NCBI RefSeq assembly: GCF_000813005.1
Contig: NZ_JSYP01000009.1
Span: 62,001 to 126,000 of the forward strand
From: Flavobacterium sp. KMS
GTDB taxonomy: Bacteria; Bacteroidota; Bacteroidia; Flavobacteriales; Flavobacteriaceae
DNA length: 64,000 nt
Direction: 5' to 3'
Shown here: positions 17,872 through 25,739 of the stretch, piece by piece
Position numbering within the stretch: position 1 is the stretch's first letter
Layout of the letters: each line of letters opens with the position of its first letter
Translations under genes and position numbers: made by a program
Notes under the pieces: model-generated
What the model was told of the DNA's origin: nothing
Databases searched by the model: none
What the model saw: the letters and a program-made list of their open reading frames with translations, nothing else

Positions 17872-18651
17872 ATGAGAAATTTACTTCTATATATTTTATT
17901 AACGCTTTCTTTGGCTGTTTCGGCTCAAGAAAAGGACAAAGCGTTGCCTAAAGCTAATGAAGAATATAAACAGAATAAATTTGTAGATGCCGAAGCTGAT
18001 TATAGAATCTCGCAATCTAAATTCCCAAATCGTAGCGTTGCACCTTATAACTTAGGAAATGCTATTTATAAGCAAAACCAAGCTAGCGAAGCTAAATTTG
18101 CTTACGCAAAAGCATTAAAGAATGCCAAAACACCATCTCAAAAACACAAAGCACTTCACAACCTTGGTAATGTTTTTATGAAAGAGAAAGATTATGGGCA
18201 AGCTGTTGAAGCTTATAAAAATGCATTACGTAACAACCCTACAGATGAAGAAACACGTTACAACTTTGCATTGGCTAAGAAAATGCTAAAAGAAAATCCT
18301 CCTAAAAACGATAAAAACAAAGACAAGAATAAAGATAAGGACAAGGACAAAAAAGACGACAAGAAGGACGATAAAAAAGACAAGAAAGACGACAAAGGAG
18401 ATAATAAGGACAAGGATAAAAAAGATGATAAGGGAGATCCTGATAAAGATAAAAAAGACGGAAAAGACGATAAAGGCGACCCTAAGAAAGATGATAATAA
18501 AGGAGAACCAAAACCTACACCTGGCGGAATCTCTAAAGAACGTTTACAGAATCTTCTTGATGCAGTAAATAATGAAGAAAAGAAAATTCAGGATAAAGTA
18601 AACGGTCAAAAAGTAAAAGGCGCTCCTAGAAAAACTGAAAAAGACTGGTAA
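17872..18651 (+). CDS. batC: BatC-like TPR protein with Lys/Asp-rich tail
   Basis: From the ATG at 17872 the product has 259 residues. The frame is open upstream to a TTG at 17824, but only the ATG places the signal peptide (MRNLLLYILLTLSLAVSAQ) at the N-terminus. Three TPR-like units follow (about 20-140: AEADYRISQSKFPNRSVAPYNLGNAIYK, HKALHNLGNVFM, GQAVEAYKNALRNNPTDEETRYNFALAKKML). Then comes a very charged stretch of about 85 residues made almost only of K, D, G and N. A C-terminal helix ends in GAPRKTEKDW. The protein is thought to work with BatB and BatE in the periplasm. Confidence 0.87.
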   Translation: MRNLLLYILLTLSLAVSAQEKDKALPKANEEYKQNKFVDAEADYRISQSKFPNRSVAPYNLGNAIYKQNQASEAKFAYAKALKNAKTPSQKHKALHNLGNVFMKEKDYGQAVEAYKNALRNNPTDEETRYNFALAKKMLKENPPKNDKNKDKNKDKDKDKKDDKKDDKKDKKDDKGDNKDKDKKDDKGDPDKDKKDGKDDKGDPKKDDNKGEPKPTPGGISKERLQNLLDAVNNEEKKIQDKVNGQKVKGAPRKTEKDW

Positions 18652-18754
18652 AATAAAGTTGAATCGTTTAACTGTTTATTTGTTTATTTGACAAACAATA
18701 AATGGTTAAACGATTAAACAGTTAAACGATTTAAAAAAAACGATTAAACAGGTA
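18652..18754. repeat. Phrase element with a 17-bp perfect inverted repeat
   Basis: AATCGTTTAACTGTTTA (18662-18678) is perfectly inverted at 18715-18731. The 36-bp loop contains TGTTTATTTG/ACAAACAATAAA, and extra CGATTAAACAGG copies run up to the batD ATG. The element is built from repeats of the word GTTAAACGATTAAACA. Confidence 0.75.
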
Positions 18755-20509
18755 ATGAAAAGATATTTAATTCTATTACTATTAAGTTTCCAAGGGCTTA
18801 TGGCTCAAGTTCAATTTGAGGCCAGAGTAAGCAAAACTACGCTTGGTTTAAACGAAAGACTTCGAATTGACTTCATTATGAATGTTGATGGCGATAACTT
18901 TGTTCAGCCCACATTTGAAGGTTTTAGAATTGTTGCAGGACCAAGTCAGCAAGTAAGTCAGTCATGGGTAAACGGAAGAAGTTCATTCGAGAAAGTGTAT
19001 TCCTATTTCTTATTACCAAACCAAAAAGGAAGCCTTGTTATAAGACAAGCTGCAATAGAATATAATGGTCAGGTTTACAAAACATCTCCTATAAAAATAA
19101 ATGTTACTGCTGCAGTAGCACAAGAAAGAGATCCAAATGATCCACAACAAATATCTGCCGATGATAATTTATATCTAGTTGCCGATATATCTAAGACGAA
19201 CCCATATATTAACGAACCAATTACTGTTGTTTACAAATTGTATTTCAGCTATAATATCGGTATCACAAATTGGAGAGAATTAGACAAACCTAAATACAAT
19301 GATTTCTGGAGTCAAAATATTGACATTAAGCAACTAGTTGCTGAAGAAGGTATGTTTAAAGGCGAAAAATATCGTTACGTAGTACTTAGAAAAACGGTAT
19401 TATATCCACAAAAATCAGGTAAATTAGTGATTGAACCTTTAGCATTAGATATCGATGTGCAATTACCTACTAACCGAAGAAATATGTTTGGTCAGGTTGT
19501 AGTTACCGATGGCAACAAACGTGTATCGGCAGGTGCCAAAACTATCAATGTAAAAGCACTTCCTGAATCTAGCAAACCAGAAGGATTTTCGGGTGCTGTA
19601 GGTCGATTTGACTTTAAAGTAACGCCATCTAAAACTACGTTAAAAAACGGAGAAAGCCTGGAGTTAGTTGTTAGTGCTGCTGGTAGCGGAAATATGAAAT
19701 TATTTACCCTGCCTAAACCAGTTGTACCAAATGCGCTAGAAATGTACGACCCTGTACATGACGAAAAGGTAAGCACAACACTTAGCGGAATGTCTGGAAA
19801 AATATCAGACACCTATACCATTATACCACAATACAAAGGGAATTATGCCATAAAACCAATGCAGTTCTCGTATTTTGATTTAAATACAGGAAGTTACAAA
19901 ACAGTTACTTCTCCAGAAATCATGGTGAATGTTCTTGATGGTCCAACGCCATCAGATGCAAATGTGGCTTCTAGCCCAACTGCAAAAAACAAAATATCGG
20001 CTACAGAACAGTTCAAGTATATTAAGCTAAAAAGCAATTTTACCTCTGTCGTAAACGATGATTTTTATGGATCAAACTTGTTTTATGCCCTATTGTTTTT
20101 ACCATTCCTGATTTTACCAATTATAGTTTTAGCTAAGAAGAAAAAAGAAGCTATTGATGGTGACATTACTGGAAACAGAATTAAAATGAACAATAAACTG
20201 GCTAAGAAATATTTATCTGAAGCTAAAAAACAAATCAATAACAAAGAGCCGTTTTATATTGCGCTTGAAAAAGCAATGCATAATTTCCTGAAAGCCAAAT
20301 TACATATCGAAACTTCAGAAATGAGCAAGGATAATATCACAGAGCTTTTATTGTCTCGAAAAGCAAATCCAGAATCAGTTAAAAATTTCATTAGCCTAAC
20401 CGAGAACTGCGAGTTTGCACGATATGCACCAGCATCTAGCGCTTCTATTCAGCAAGATTTTGATAAAGCTGTATTGATAATTTCAGAATTAGAAAAACAA
20501 ATTGTTTAA
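18755..20509 (+). CDS. batD: BatD family protein
   Basis: This is a 584-residue exported membrane protein: signal peptide MKRYLILLLLSFQGLMAQ, then about 420 residues of tandem Ig-like beta domains (FEARVSKTTLGLNERLRIDF near the start is the classic BatD opening), one membrane segment (about 440-462, LFYALLFLPFLILPIIVLA) and a cytosolic helical tail of about 115 residues. It matches BatD in length and order. It sits between batC and batE. Confidence 0.92.
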   Translation: MKRYLILLLLSFQGLMAQVQFEARVSKTTLGLNERLRIDFIMNVDGDNFVQPTFEGFRIVAGPSQQVSQSWVNGRSSFEKVYSYFLLPNQKGSLVIRQAAIEYNGQVYKTSPIKINVTAAVAQERDPNDPQQISADDNLYLVADISKTNPYINEPITVVYKLYFSYNIGITNWRELDKPKYNDFWSQNIDIKQLVAEEGMFKGEKYRYVVLRKTVLYPQKSGKLVIEPLALDIDVQLPTNRRNMFGQVVVTDGNKRVSAGAKTINVKALPESSKPEGFSGAVGRFDFKVTPSKTTLKNGESLELVVSAAGSGNMKLFTLPKPVVPNALEMYDPVHDEKVSTTLSGMSGKISDTYTIIPQYKGNYAIKPMQFSYFDLNTGSYKTVTSPEIMVNVLDGPTPSDANVASSPTAKNKISATEQFKYIKLKSNFTSVVNDDFYGSNLFYALLFLPFLILPIIVLAKKKKEAIDGDITGNRIKMNNKLAKKYLSEAKKQINNKEPFYIALEKAMHNFLKAKLHIETSEMSKDNITELLLSRKANPESVKNFISLTENCEFARYAPASSASIQQDFDKAVLIISELEKQIV

Positions 20510-20519
20510 TATAGTTTCT

Positions 20520-20582
20520 AACCACACAAGTTCGCTAAGAAATTAAATTTAGCTTACGCTGAATTAAGGTTCGCAAAGTTGA
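20520..20582 (-). repeat. Single inverted copy of the 77-bp repeat found at 23163-23459
   Basis: On the minus strand this reads AACTTTGCGAACCTTAATTC, AGCGTAAGCTAAATTTAATT, then TCTTAGCGAACTTGTG. This matches the repeat unit of the array 2.6 kb away, in opposite orientation. It fills the batD-batE gap. Confidence 0.8.
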
Positions 20583-20605
20583 AACTCTTATTACATATCA
20601 ATAAA

Positions 20606-21355
20606 ATGAAAAATATTCTTTTATACCTATTCTTATTATTATCCCAAATTTTCTTTGCTCAAAATAGCTTTGATAAAGCGAATGCTTTATACCAAGAATC
20701 AAAATACGAGCAAGCAGTACAAGAGTATGAAAACGTTATAAAAGTTGATAAAAAACAATCGGCTGAATTATATTATAATTTAGGTAATTGCTATTACAAA
20801 CTAAATAAAGTAGCTCCAGCAATATACAATTACGAAAAAGCTTTAGTATTAAACCCTAATCATCCAGAGGCTCTAAACAATTTAAAATTTGCTAAAAAAC
20901 TAACAATCGACGAAATAAAAGAAGTTCCTAAAGTGGGTTTTGCAAAACTCATCCGAAACTTTACCGGAATATATCATTACAATACCTGGGCATGGATTTC
21001 TGTAGGGATAGCATCGGCATTCTTGCTTTGCTTTATTGGGTACTATTTTTCGCAACTTACACGTTCTAAAAGAGTTTATTTTATCGGAATGTTTTTGATA
21101 TTACTTGCTTTATTGGTAAGCTTAACAGCAGGGTTTTTAGAAAAAAGTCATTTTGATAACGAAAGACCTGCTATAGTATTTGCAGAAATTGCCGAAGTAC
21201 GTAGCGAACCTCAAAAAGCTGGTTCACCAATTTTCACCCTTCACGAAGGAGCAAAAGTATACGTAAAACAGTCATTACAAAACTGGAAAAAAATAGAATT
21301 AACCGATGGAACCGAAGGTTGGATAGAATCCTCGGCTGTTAAAGAGGTGAAATAA
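20606..21355 (+). CDS. batE: BatE-like TPR and SH3-domain protein
   Basis: From the ATG at 20606 the product has 249 residues. An in-frame TTG at 20579 lies inside the repeat and would bury the signal peptide MKNILLYLFLLLSQIFFAQ. TPR units occupy about 22-105 (ANALYQESKYEQAVQEYENVIK, AELYYNLGNCYYKLNKVAPAIYNYEKAL). Two membrane segments lie around 133-180, and a C-terminal SH3-like domain (EIAEVRSEPQKAGSPIFTLHEGAKVYVKQ...WIESS) closes the protein. This is the standard BatE plan and the last gene of the Bat cluster. Confidence 0.9.
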   Translation: MKNILLYLFLLLSQIFFAQNSFDKANALYQESKYEQAVQEYENVIKVDKKQSAELYYNLGNCYYKLNKVAPAIYNYEKALVLNPNHPEALNNLKFAKKLTIDEIKEVPKVGFAKLIRNFTGIYHYNTWAWISVGIASAFLLCFIGYYFSQLTRSKRVYFIGMFLILLALLVSLTAGFLEKSHFDNERPAIVFAEIAEVRSEPQKAGSPIFTLHEGAKVYVKQSLQNWKKIELTDGTEGWIESSAVKEVK

Positions 21356-21375
21356 TTCATTTGCTTAAAAAAATA

Positions 21376-21419
21376 AAAATCCCAAATTCAATATTATATA
21401 ATATTGAATTTGGGATTTT
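21376..21419. terminator. Bidirectional terminator, 22-bp perfect arms
   Basis: AAAATCCCAAATTCAATATT is followed directly by its complement, giving a long palindrome with A- and T-runs. It lies between batE (plus, ends 21355) and the VWA lipoprotein gene (minus, ends 21440). Confidence 0.9.
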
Positions 21420-21439
21420 CTTTTGTTTGCTACATCTAT

Positions 21440-22987
21440 CTAATTTACAGCATCTACCAATCGTATAAATTCGGCTTTATAACCTTCATCATCATTTGCT
21501 AATCCTGATTTTGCTAACTTTTTTATATCCGCACTAGAACTATTCGCAATAAGTTTGGAATCTCTTAATTTTAATCCAAACCAAGCAACTGCTGTTGTAA
21601 ATTTAAAATCCGAAGAACTACTATCCAAAGAGACTTTCTTATTATCAATAGTACTTACCATTTCTATACTTTTATCACCATCTGGTTTTTTGTATCTAAA
21701 TTTAATAGTTGCAAGCTCATCATTATAATTCGACTCATCCGATTTTACTTTTGTATATTTTAAATCAGAAGGAATATAATCACTTTCAACACCTGTTGGA
21801 ATAATTTCATACAATGCCGTAACCGTGTGGCCACTTCCTAATTCTCCAGCATCAATTGCATCATTTTTAAAATCTTCGGGCTTTAATTTACGGTTCTCAT
21901 ACCCAATTAATCGATAAGCCTGAACATGCTTAGGATTAAATTCTATCTGAATTTTTACATCTTTTGCAATGGCAAACATTGAACCTTTAAATTCTTTACC
22001 TAAAAATCGATTAGCTTCCTGAATGTTATCAATATAAGCGTAATTCCCATTCCCCTTATCGGCTAAAACTTCCATTTTGCTGTCTTTATAATTCCCCATT
22101 CCAAATCCAAGAACAGTTAAAAAAACACCCGATTTTCTTTTATCTTCAATTAGTTTTTCCATCTCCATGTCTGAAGAAGCTCCTACATTAAAGTCTCCAT
22201 CAGTAGCAATAACAACCCTGTTATTTCCTTCCTTAATAAAGTTTTGTTGTGCCAATTTATAAGCCAATTCAATTCCTTCTCCACCAGCTGTACTTCCGCC
22301 TGCGCTTAAATTATCAAAAGCATCTAAAATCTCTTCTTTATTATCTCCCGAAGTTGGTGTTAATACCACTCCCGCAGAACCAGCATAAACTACAATCGAA
22401 ACTTTGTCTTCTCTACGGAGTTCTTTTACTAAAATCTTCATAGATTCTTTTAATAGCGGAAGCTTATTATCATCACTCATAGATCCAGAAACATCTATTA
22501 AAAAAACAAGATTTGATGCTGGTAAATTCGTCATTGGAATATCTTTTCCTTGCAAACCAATTTTTAGTAATTGACTGTTTTTATTCCAGGGACTATCGCT
22601 TAATTCTGTATTAATCGAAAATGGATTTTGTCCTTCTGGTTGTGGATATTTATACTTAAAGAAATTCATCATTTCTTCAACACGAACAGCATCTTGAGGA
22701 ACCTTTTGTCCGTTGTTAATAAAACGCCTGATATTGGTATAAGATGCGTTATCAACATCAATAGAAAAAGTAGAAAGTGGTGATTTTATAGGAGATTCAA
22801 AAGGATTTTCTTCAAGGCCAACATAACTTTCGGTATTAGAATCTGGAAGTATGTTTTCGGGAATTTCCGTATCATAAACTACTACATCATCAGCCGCCGC
22901 CGCCTCATCGCTGTACTCACGTTTTTTACAACAACTAAATAAAACAAGAACAAGGAATGCCATCAAATAAAAATGTTTATTTTTCAT
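21440..22987 (-). CDS. YfbK-like VWA lipoprotein (VWA plus DUF3520)
   Basis: The product has 515 residues. The N-terminus MKNKHFYLMAFLVLVLFSC gives a lipoprotein signal with lipobox LFSC. A YfbK N-terminal region follows (STFSIDVDNASYTNIRRFINNGQKVPQDAVRVEEMMNFF). Then come the VWA domain with metal site LIDVSGSMSDD and a C-terminal DUF3520 region (TALYEIIP...AEFIRLVDAV). This architecture is common near sigma-factor or surface genes, but no function is established. It converges on the Bat operon, which is also rich in VWA proteins; whether they cooperate is unknown. Confidence 0.88.
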   Translation of the reverse strand: MKNKHFYLMAFLVLVLFSCCKKREYSDEAAAADDVVVYDTEIPENILPDSNTESYVGLEENPFESPIKSPLSTFSIDVDNASYTNIRRFINNGQKVPQDAVRVEEMMNFFKYKYPQPEGQNPFSINTELSDSPWNKNSQLLKIGLQGKDIPMTNLPASNLVFLIDVSGSMSDDNKLPLLKESMKILVKELRREDKVSIVVYAGSAGVVLTPTSGDNKEEILDAFDNLSAGGSTAGGEGIELAYKLAQQNFIKEGNNRVVIATDGDFNVGASSDMEMEKLIEDKRKSGVFLTVLGFGMGNYKDSKMEVLADKGNGNYAYIDNIQEANRFLGKEFKGSMFAIAKDVKIQIEFNPKHVQAYRLIGYENRKLKPEDFKNDAIDAGELGSGHTVTALYEIIPTGVESDYIPSDLKYTKVKSDESNYNDELATIKFRYKKPDGDKSIEMVSTIDNKKVSLDSSSSDFKFTTAVAWFGLKLRDSKLIANSSSADIKKLAKSGLANDDEGYKAEFIRLVDAVN

Positions 22988-23162
22988 TTAAATAAATTTT
23001 AAGAATTAGTAAATTGATTTTTCTTTCAAATAATGGCTAGCATTCCGGATGTACTAGTTAAAATTATCTGCGATTTGAGCCAATTCAAATTCAATGCCAA
23101 AATTTCTTTAAAAATTTTCTACAAATGAAAATAAACGATTTAAAATTGAATGTTGTTTTCTT
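22988..23162. other. Non-coding stretch upstream of the VWA lipoprotein gene
   Basis: This stretch is AT-rich with no ORF. No exact TAnnTTTG box was found on the minus strand close to the start at 22987. It runs directly into the 77-bp repeat array. Confidence 0.4.
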
Positions 23163-23459
23163 AAACTTTGCGAGTCTTAGTCCAGCGCAAGCTAAATCTA
23201 ATTTCTTAACGAACTTTTCAATAAAAAAAACAAACGGAGAAACTTTGCAAACCTTAATTCAACACAAACTAAACATAATCTCTTTACGAACTTTGCGGTA
23301 AAAAACCAAACGGAGAAACTTTGCAAACCTTAATTCAACACAAACTAAATATAATTTCTTAGCGAACTTTGTGGTAAAAAAAACAAACGGAGAAACTTTG
23401 CGAACCTTAATTCACCACAAACTAAACCTAATTTCTTAGCGAACTTTGCGGTAAAAAGA
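23163..23459 (+). repeat. Tandem array of four 76-77 bp repeats
   Basis: Units begin at 23163, 23240, 23316 and 23393, each with AAACTTTGC. They continue as AACCTTAATTCAACACAAAC, then TAAAYMTAATTTCTTAGCGA, then ACTTTGCGGTAAAAA and CAAACGGAG. The first unit is the most diverged and is closest to the single copy at 20520-20582; units 2-4 differ by few bases. The fourth lacks the CAAACGGAG tail. There is no ORF. Confidence 0.9.
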
Positions 23460-23467
23460 CCCAAAAC

Positions 23468-24034
23468 CTAGAACTTATATACCTTCTCAGGCGTAACACA
23501 ATAATCAAGTTTTATATCCCCTTCAAAAACATCTGTAATTTCAGTTTCAGCCTCAAAGAAAGACAAACCTATTTTAATTGTTTCTGGTTTACATTCAGAT
23601 AAAAACTTATCGTAGAATCCTTTTCCATATCCTACTCTATTTCCAGAAGTATCAAACGCTAAAAGAGGAACAAAAACAACATCAATTTTACTCGACGGAA
23701 CTTCCAGACCATCAACAGGTTCAGGAATATTATATTCGTTCTTCTTTATTTTAGTATTATCAGTAAGCAAGAAATGAGTCATTTCTCGGGTCTCAAAATC
23801 ACTTTTAGAAATTACAATTTCTTTGTCTTTTCCGGCAAGTAAATGCAAAATAAACTCCGTATTTACTTCTTTATGTTCTACTATTGGTAAAAAAACATGA
23901 AAATAAGTTTTCTCCCAAATTGGTAATGAAAGTACTTTATTGGCAATAACCAAACTCAATTCGTCAATATCAGTTTCAGTAAGTTGTTTCCTCAACCCTT
24001 TTTTTTGTAAGCGCAATTCTTTTTTAGTTGTCAT
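23468..24034 (-). CDS. 5-formyltetrahydrofolate cyclo-ligase
   Basis: The enzyme converts 5-formyl-THF with ATP to 5,10-methenyl-THF in the cytoplasm. The 188-residue length is normal. The N-terminal basic helix (TTKKELRLQKKGLRKQL) and the family signature near the C-terminus (VFVPLLAFDTSGNRVGYGKGFYDKFL, with GYGKGFYD) are diagnostic. The ATG at 24034 overlaps the end of the upstream aspartoacylase-family gene by 11 bp, so the two are probably co-transcribed. Confidence 0.93.
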   Translation of the reverse strand: MTTKKELRLQKKGLRKQLTETDIDELSLVIANKVLSLPIWEKTYFHVFLPIVEHKEVNTEFILHLLAGKDKEIVISKSDFETREMTHFLLTDNTKIKKNEYNIPEPVDGLEVPSSKIDVVFVPLLAFDTSGNRVGYGKGFYDKFLSECKPETIKIGLSFFEAETEITDVFEGDIKLDYCVTPEKVYKF

Positions 24035-25004
24035 CTTCTTCTAGATTGTTTTTGGACATATGATAAATAGCATCCCCTTCGTACACAATTGGCGAATGGT
24101 TTGCATTAATAATATACCCATCATGCGGTGCTTTTACTTTTCTTTCAAACTTACCAAAAGGATCGGTAATAATTGCCAGAATAGTTCCTTTCTTAACAAA
24201 CTTTCCAATTGTATTGTAGTCATGTAGTAACCCTGAGCATTTAGCTCGTAGCCATACCGATTTTTCGATATAAATAGACGGTTCTTCAGGCGTTGCAACA
24301 ATATGATTAGAATCTAACATTCCTAAATAAGCTAGCAAACGCTTTACTCCATCAATACCAATATTAGCAATTTCATGATTAATATCTAATGACTTTCCGC
24401 CTTCAAAAAGCAACATTTTTACTTTTAATTTTTCGCTGATACTCCTAAACGAACCCGAAATGTTTTTAGAATACAAAGTAAAAGGTGCGCTAAATACATC
24501 CGCCAGAATCTTTAAGTCATGATTATTCTCAGAGAGTCTAATCTGCGGTGCATTAAAACGGCTTGCTCCACCAGCATGAAAATCGACAGCATAATCTACA
24601 ATTGGCAAAACATCGGTAACAATATGATAAGCAAAACGGCTTGCCAAAGAGCCTTTTTTACTTCCAGGAAAAACTCGGTTTAAATCACGTCCATCAGGAA
24701 ACTCACGCGCTTTATTTACAAAACCGTACATATTTATAACCGGAATACAAATGATAGTTCCTTTTTGCGGACGATTAATTCTCTTGCTTATTATCTGACG
24801 TACGATTTCGACACCATTAATTTCGTCACCATGAATCCCTGCCGAAAAAAGCACAACAGGCCCTTCAATCTTCGAACGTCTTACAATAACAGGAATGTTT
24901 AATTTGGTTGTAGTGTGCAGTCGAGCAATTTCGACGTTAACGGTTTTGCTTTCACCTGGTAAAATGGATTCCCCAAAAATCACCAATGGTTTACTATTTC
25001 TCAT
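24024..25004 (-). CDS. Succinylglutamate desuccinylase/aspartoacylase family zinc hydrolase
   Basis: This is an M14-like zinc deacylase of 326 residues from the ATG at 25004; a TTG two codons earlier is less likely. The zinc motif is GIHGDEINGVEIV (HxxE), and the third ligand is in the DFHAGGASRFNAPQ segment. The C-terminal region (VKAPHDGYIINANHSPIVYEGDAIYHM) is the barrel-like extension of the family. Members deacylate N-acyl amino acids or peptides; the substrate here is unknown. It overlaps the folate gene downstream. Confidence 0.87.
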   Translation of the reverse strand: MRNSKPLVIFGESILPGESKTVNVEIARLHTTTKLNIPVIVRRSKIEGPVVLFSAGIHGDEINGVEIVRQIISKRINRPQKGTIICIPVINMYGFVNKAREFPDGRDLNRVFPGSKKGSLASRFAYHIVTDVLPIVDYAVDFHAGGASRFNAPQIRLSENNHDLKILADVFSAPFTLYSKNISGSFRSISEKLKVKMLLFEGGKSLDINHEIANIGIDGVKRLLAYLGMLDSNHIVATPEEPSIYIEKSVWLRAKCSGLLHDYNTIGKFVKKGTILAIITDPFGKFERKVKAPHDGYIINANHSPIVYEGDAIYHMSKNNLEEDDN

Positions 25005-25048
25005 ATTCAATAATAAAAGCTAAATATAGAAATTATATTTTAAATTTA

Positions 25049-25056
25049 TATCTTTG
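25049..25056 (+). promoter_or_regulatory. -7 promoter box (TATCTTTG) for the small lipoprotein gene
   Basis: This is a perfect TAnnTTTG match, 47 bp upstream of the ATG at 25104. Confidence 0.6.
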
Positions 25057-25103
25057 ACTTTAACACTTATAATCTTAACCAACTAACCACATCAAAATTT
25101 AAA

Positions 25104-25631
25104 ATGAAAAAAATAGCAGTTTTATTTGGCGCATTAACCCTTCTGGTTTCCTGCATGAGTAAAGAAGAGAAAATGAAAGAAGCAGAAGCTGACGGAAACG
25201 AAGCAGTTGCTGTAAAATCTAAATTAATAGAAGGTGCAGGAAAAGCACTCCAAGAACAAGGAAAAGACGCCGCCAAAAGCGCATCTAAAGGAATTGGAGA
25301 TGTTATAAAAGGAATAAACTCAGGAATGAGCGAAAGCATCAACACCTCTAAAGTGACTTCTGAACCCACTTTTAAAGCAAACTTTGAGGAATGCAAAGCC
25401 GAAAAAATATACGGAGCAGATACTGATAAACAAAAGAAAGTAACAATTTACTTAATTGCTAAAAAAGATTTTAAAGGAAATCTTGTTTTAAAAGCTTTTG
25501 ATGCCGATAAAAAAGAAATCGGAAGAAGCAGTTTAGAAGTTTCTATTAAAAAAGACGATGCAAAATATGTAGACTTCTCATTTGATGAAAGAACGCATTT
25601 ACTACAAACCGAATACTTTACAATTAAATAA
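25104..25631 (+). CDS. Small lipoprotein of unknown function
   Basis: This is a 175-residue lipoprotein: the signal MKKIAVLFGALTLLVSC has lipobox LVSC. A Lys/Glu/Ala-rich helical stretch (about 20-75) is followed by a beta-rich domain (about 90-175: KKVTIYLIAKKDFKGNLVLKAFDADKKEIGRSSLEVSI) that resembles an Ig-like or C2-like sandwich. I do not recognise the family. It is monocistronic, with its own promoter box and a very strong terminator. Confidence 0.75.
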   Translation: MKKIAVLFGALTLLVSCMSKEEKMKEAEADGNEAVAVKSKLIEGAGKALQEQGKDAAKSASKGIGDVIKGINSGMSESINTSKVTSEPTFKANFEECKAEKIYGADTDKQKKVTIYLIAKKDFKGNLVLKAFDADKKEIGRSSLEVSIKKDDAKYVDFSFDERTHLLQTEYFTIK

Positions 25632-25643
25632 AAATTCCAAATA

Positions 25644-25686
25644 AAAAAAGAGCCCGTTTTCTATAAAAAAACGGGCTCTTTTTTTG
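25644..25686 (+). terminator. Rho-independent terminator
   Basis: AAAAAGAGCCCGTTTT and AAAACGGGCTCTTTTT form a stem around a short A/T loop, followed by a T-run. It closes the lipoprotein gene. Confidence 0.93.
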
Positions 25687-25727
25687 GAAGAAACTCAAAA
25701 GAATTATAAAATTCAAACTCAAAAGTT

Positions 25728-25735
25728 TAAATTTG
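25728..25735 (+). promoter_or_regulatory. -7 box (TAAATTTG) just before the uvrC ATG
   Basis: TAAATTTG matches TAnnTTTG and ends 4 bp before the ATG at 25740. If it is used, the transcript would begin at or within a base or two of the start codon (leaderless). Confidence 0.4.
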
Positions 25736-25739
25736 TTGT

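Noticed and set aside
23163..23459. Possible CRISPR array
   Set aside because: Units of 76-77 bp are directly adjacent with no unique spacers, and no cas gene is present.
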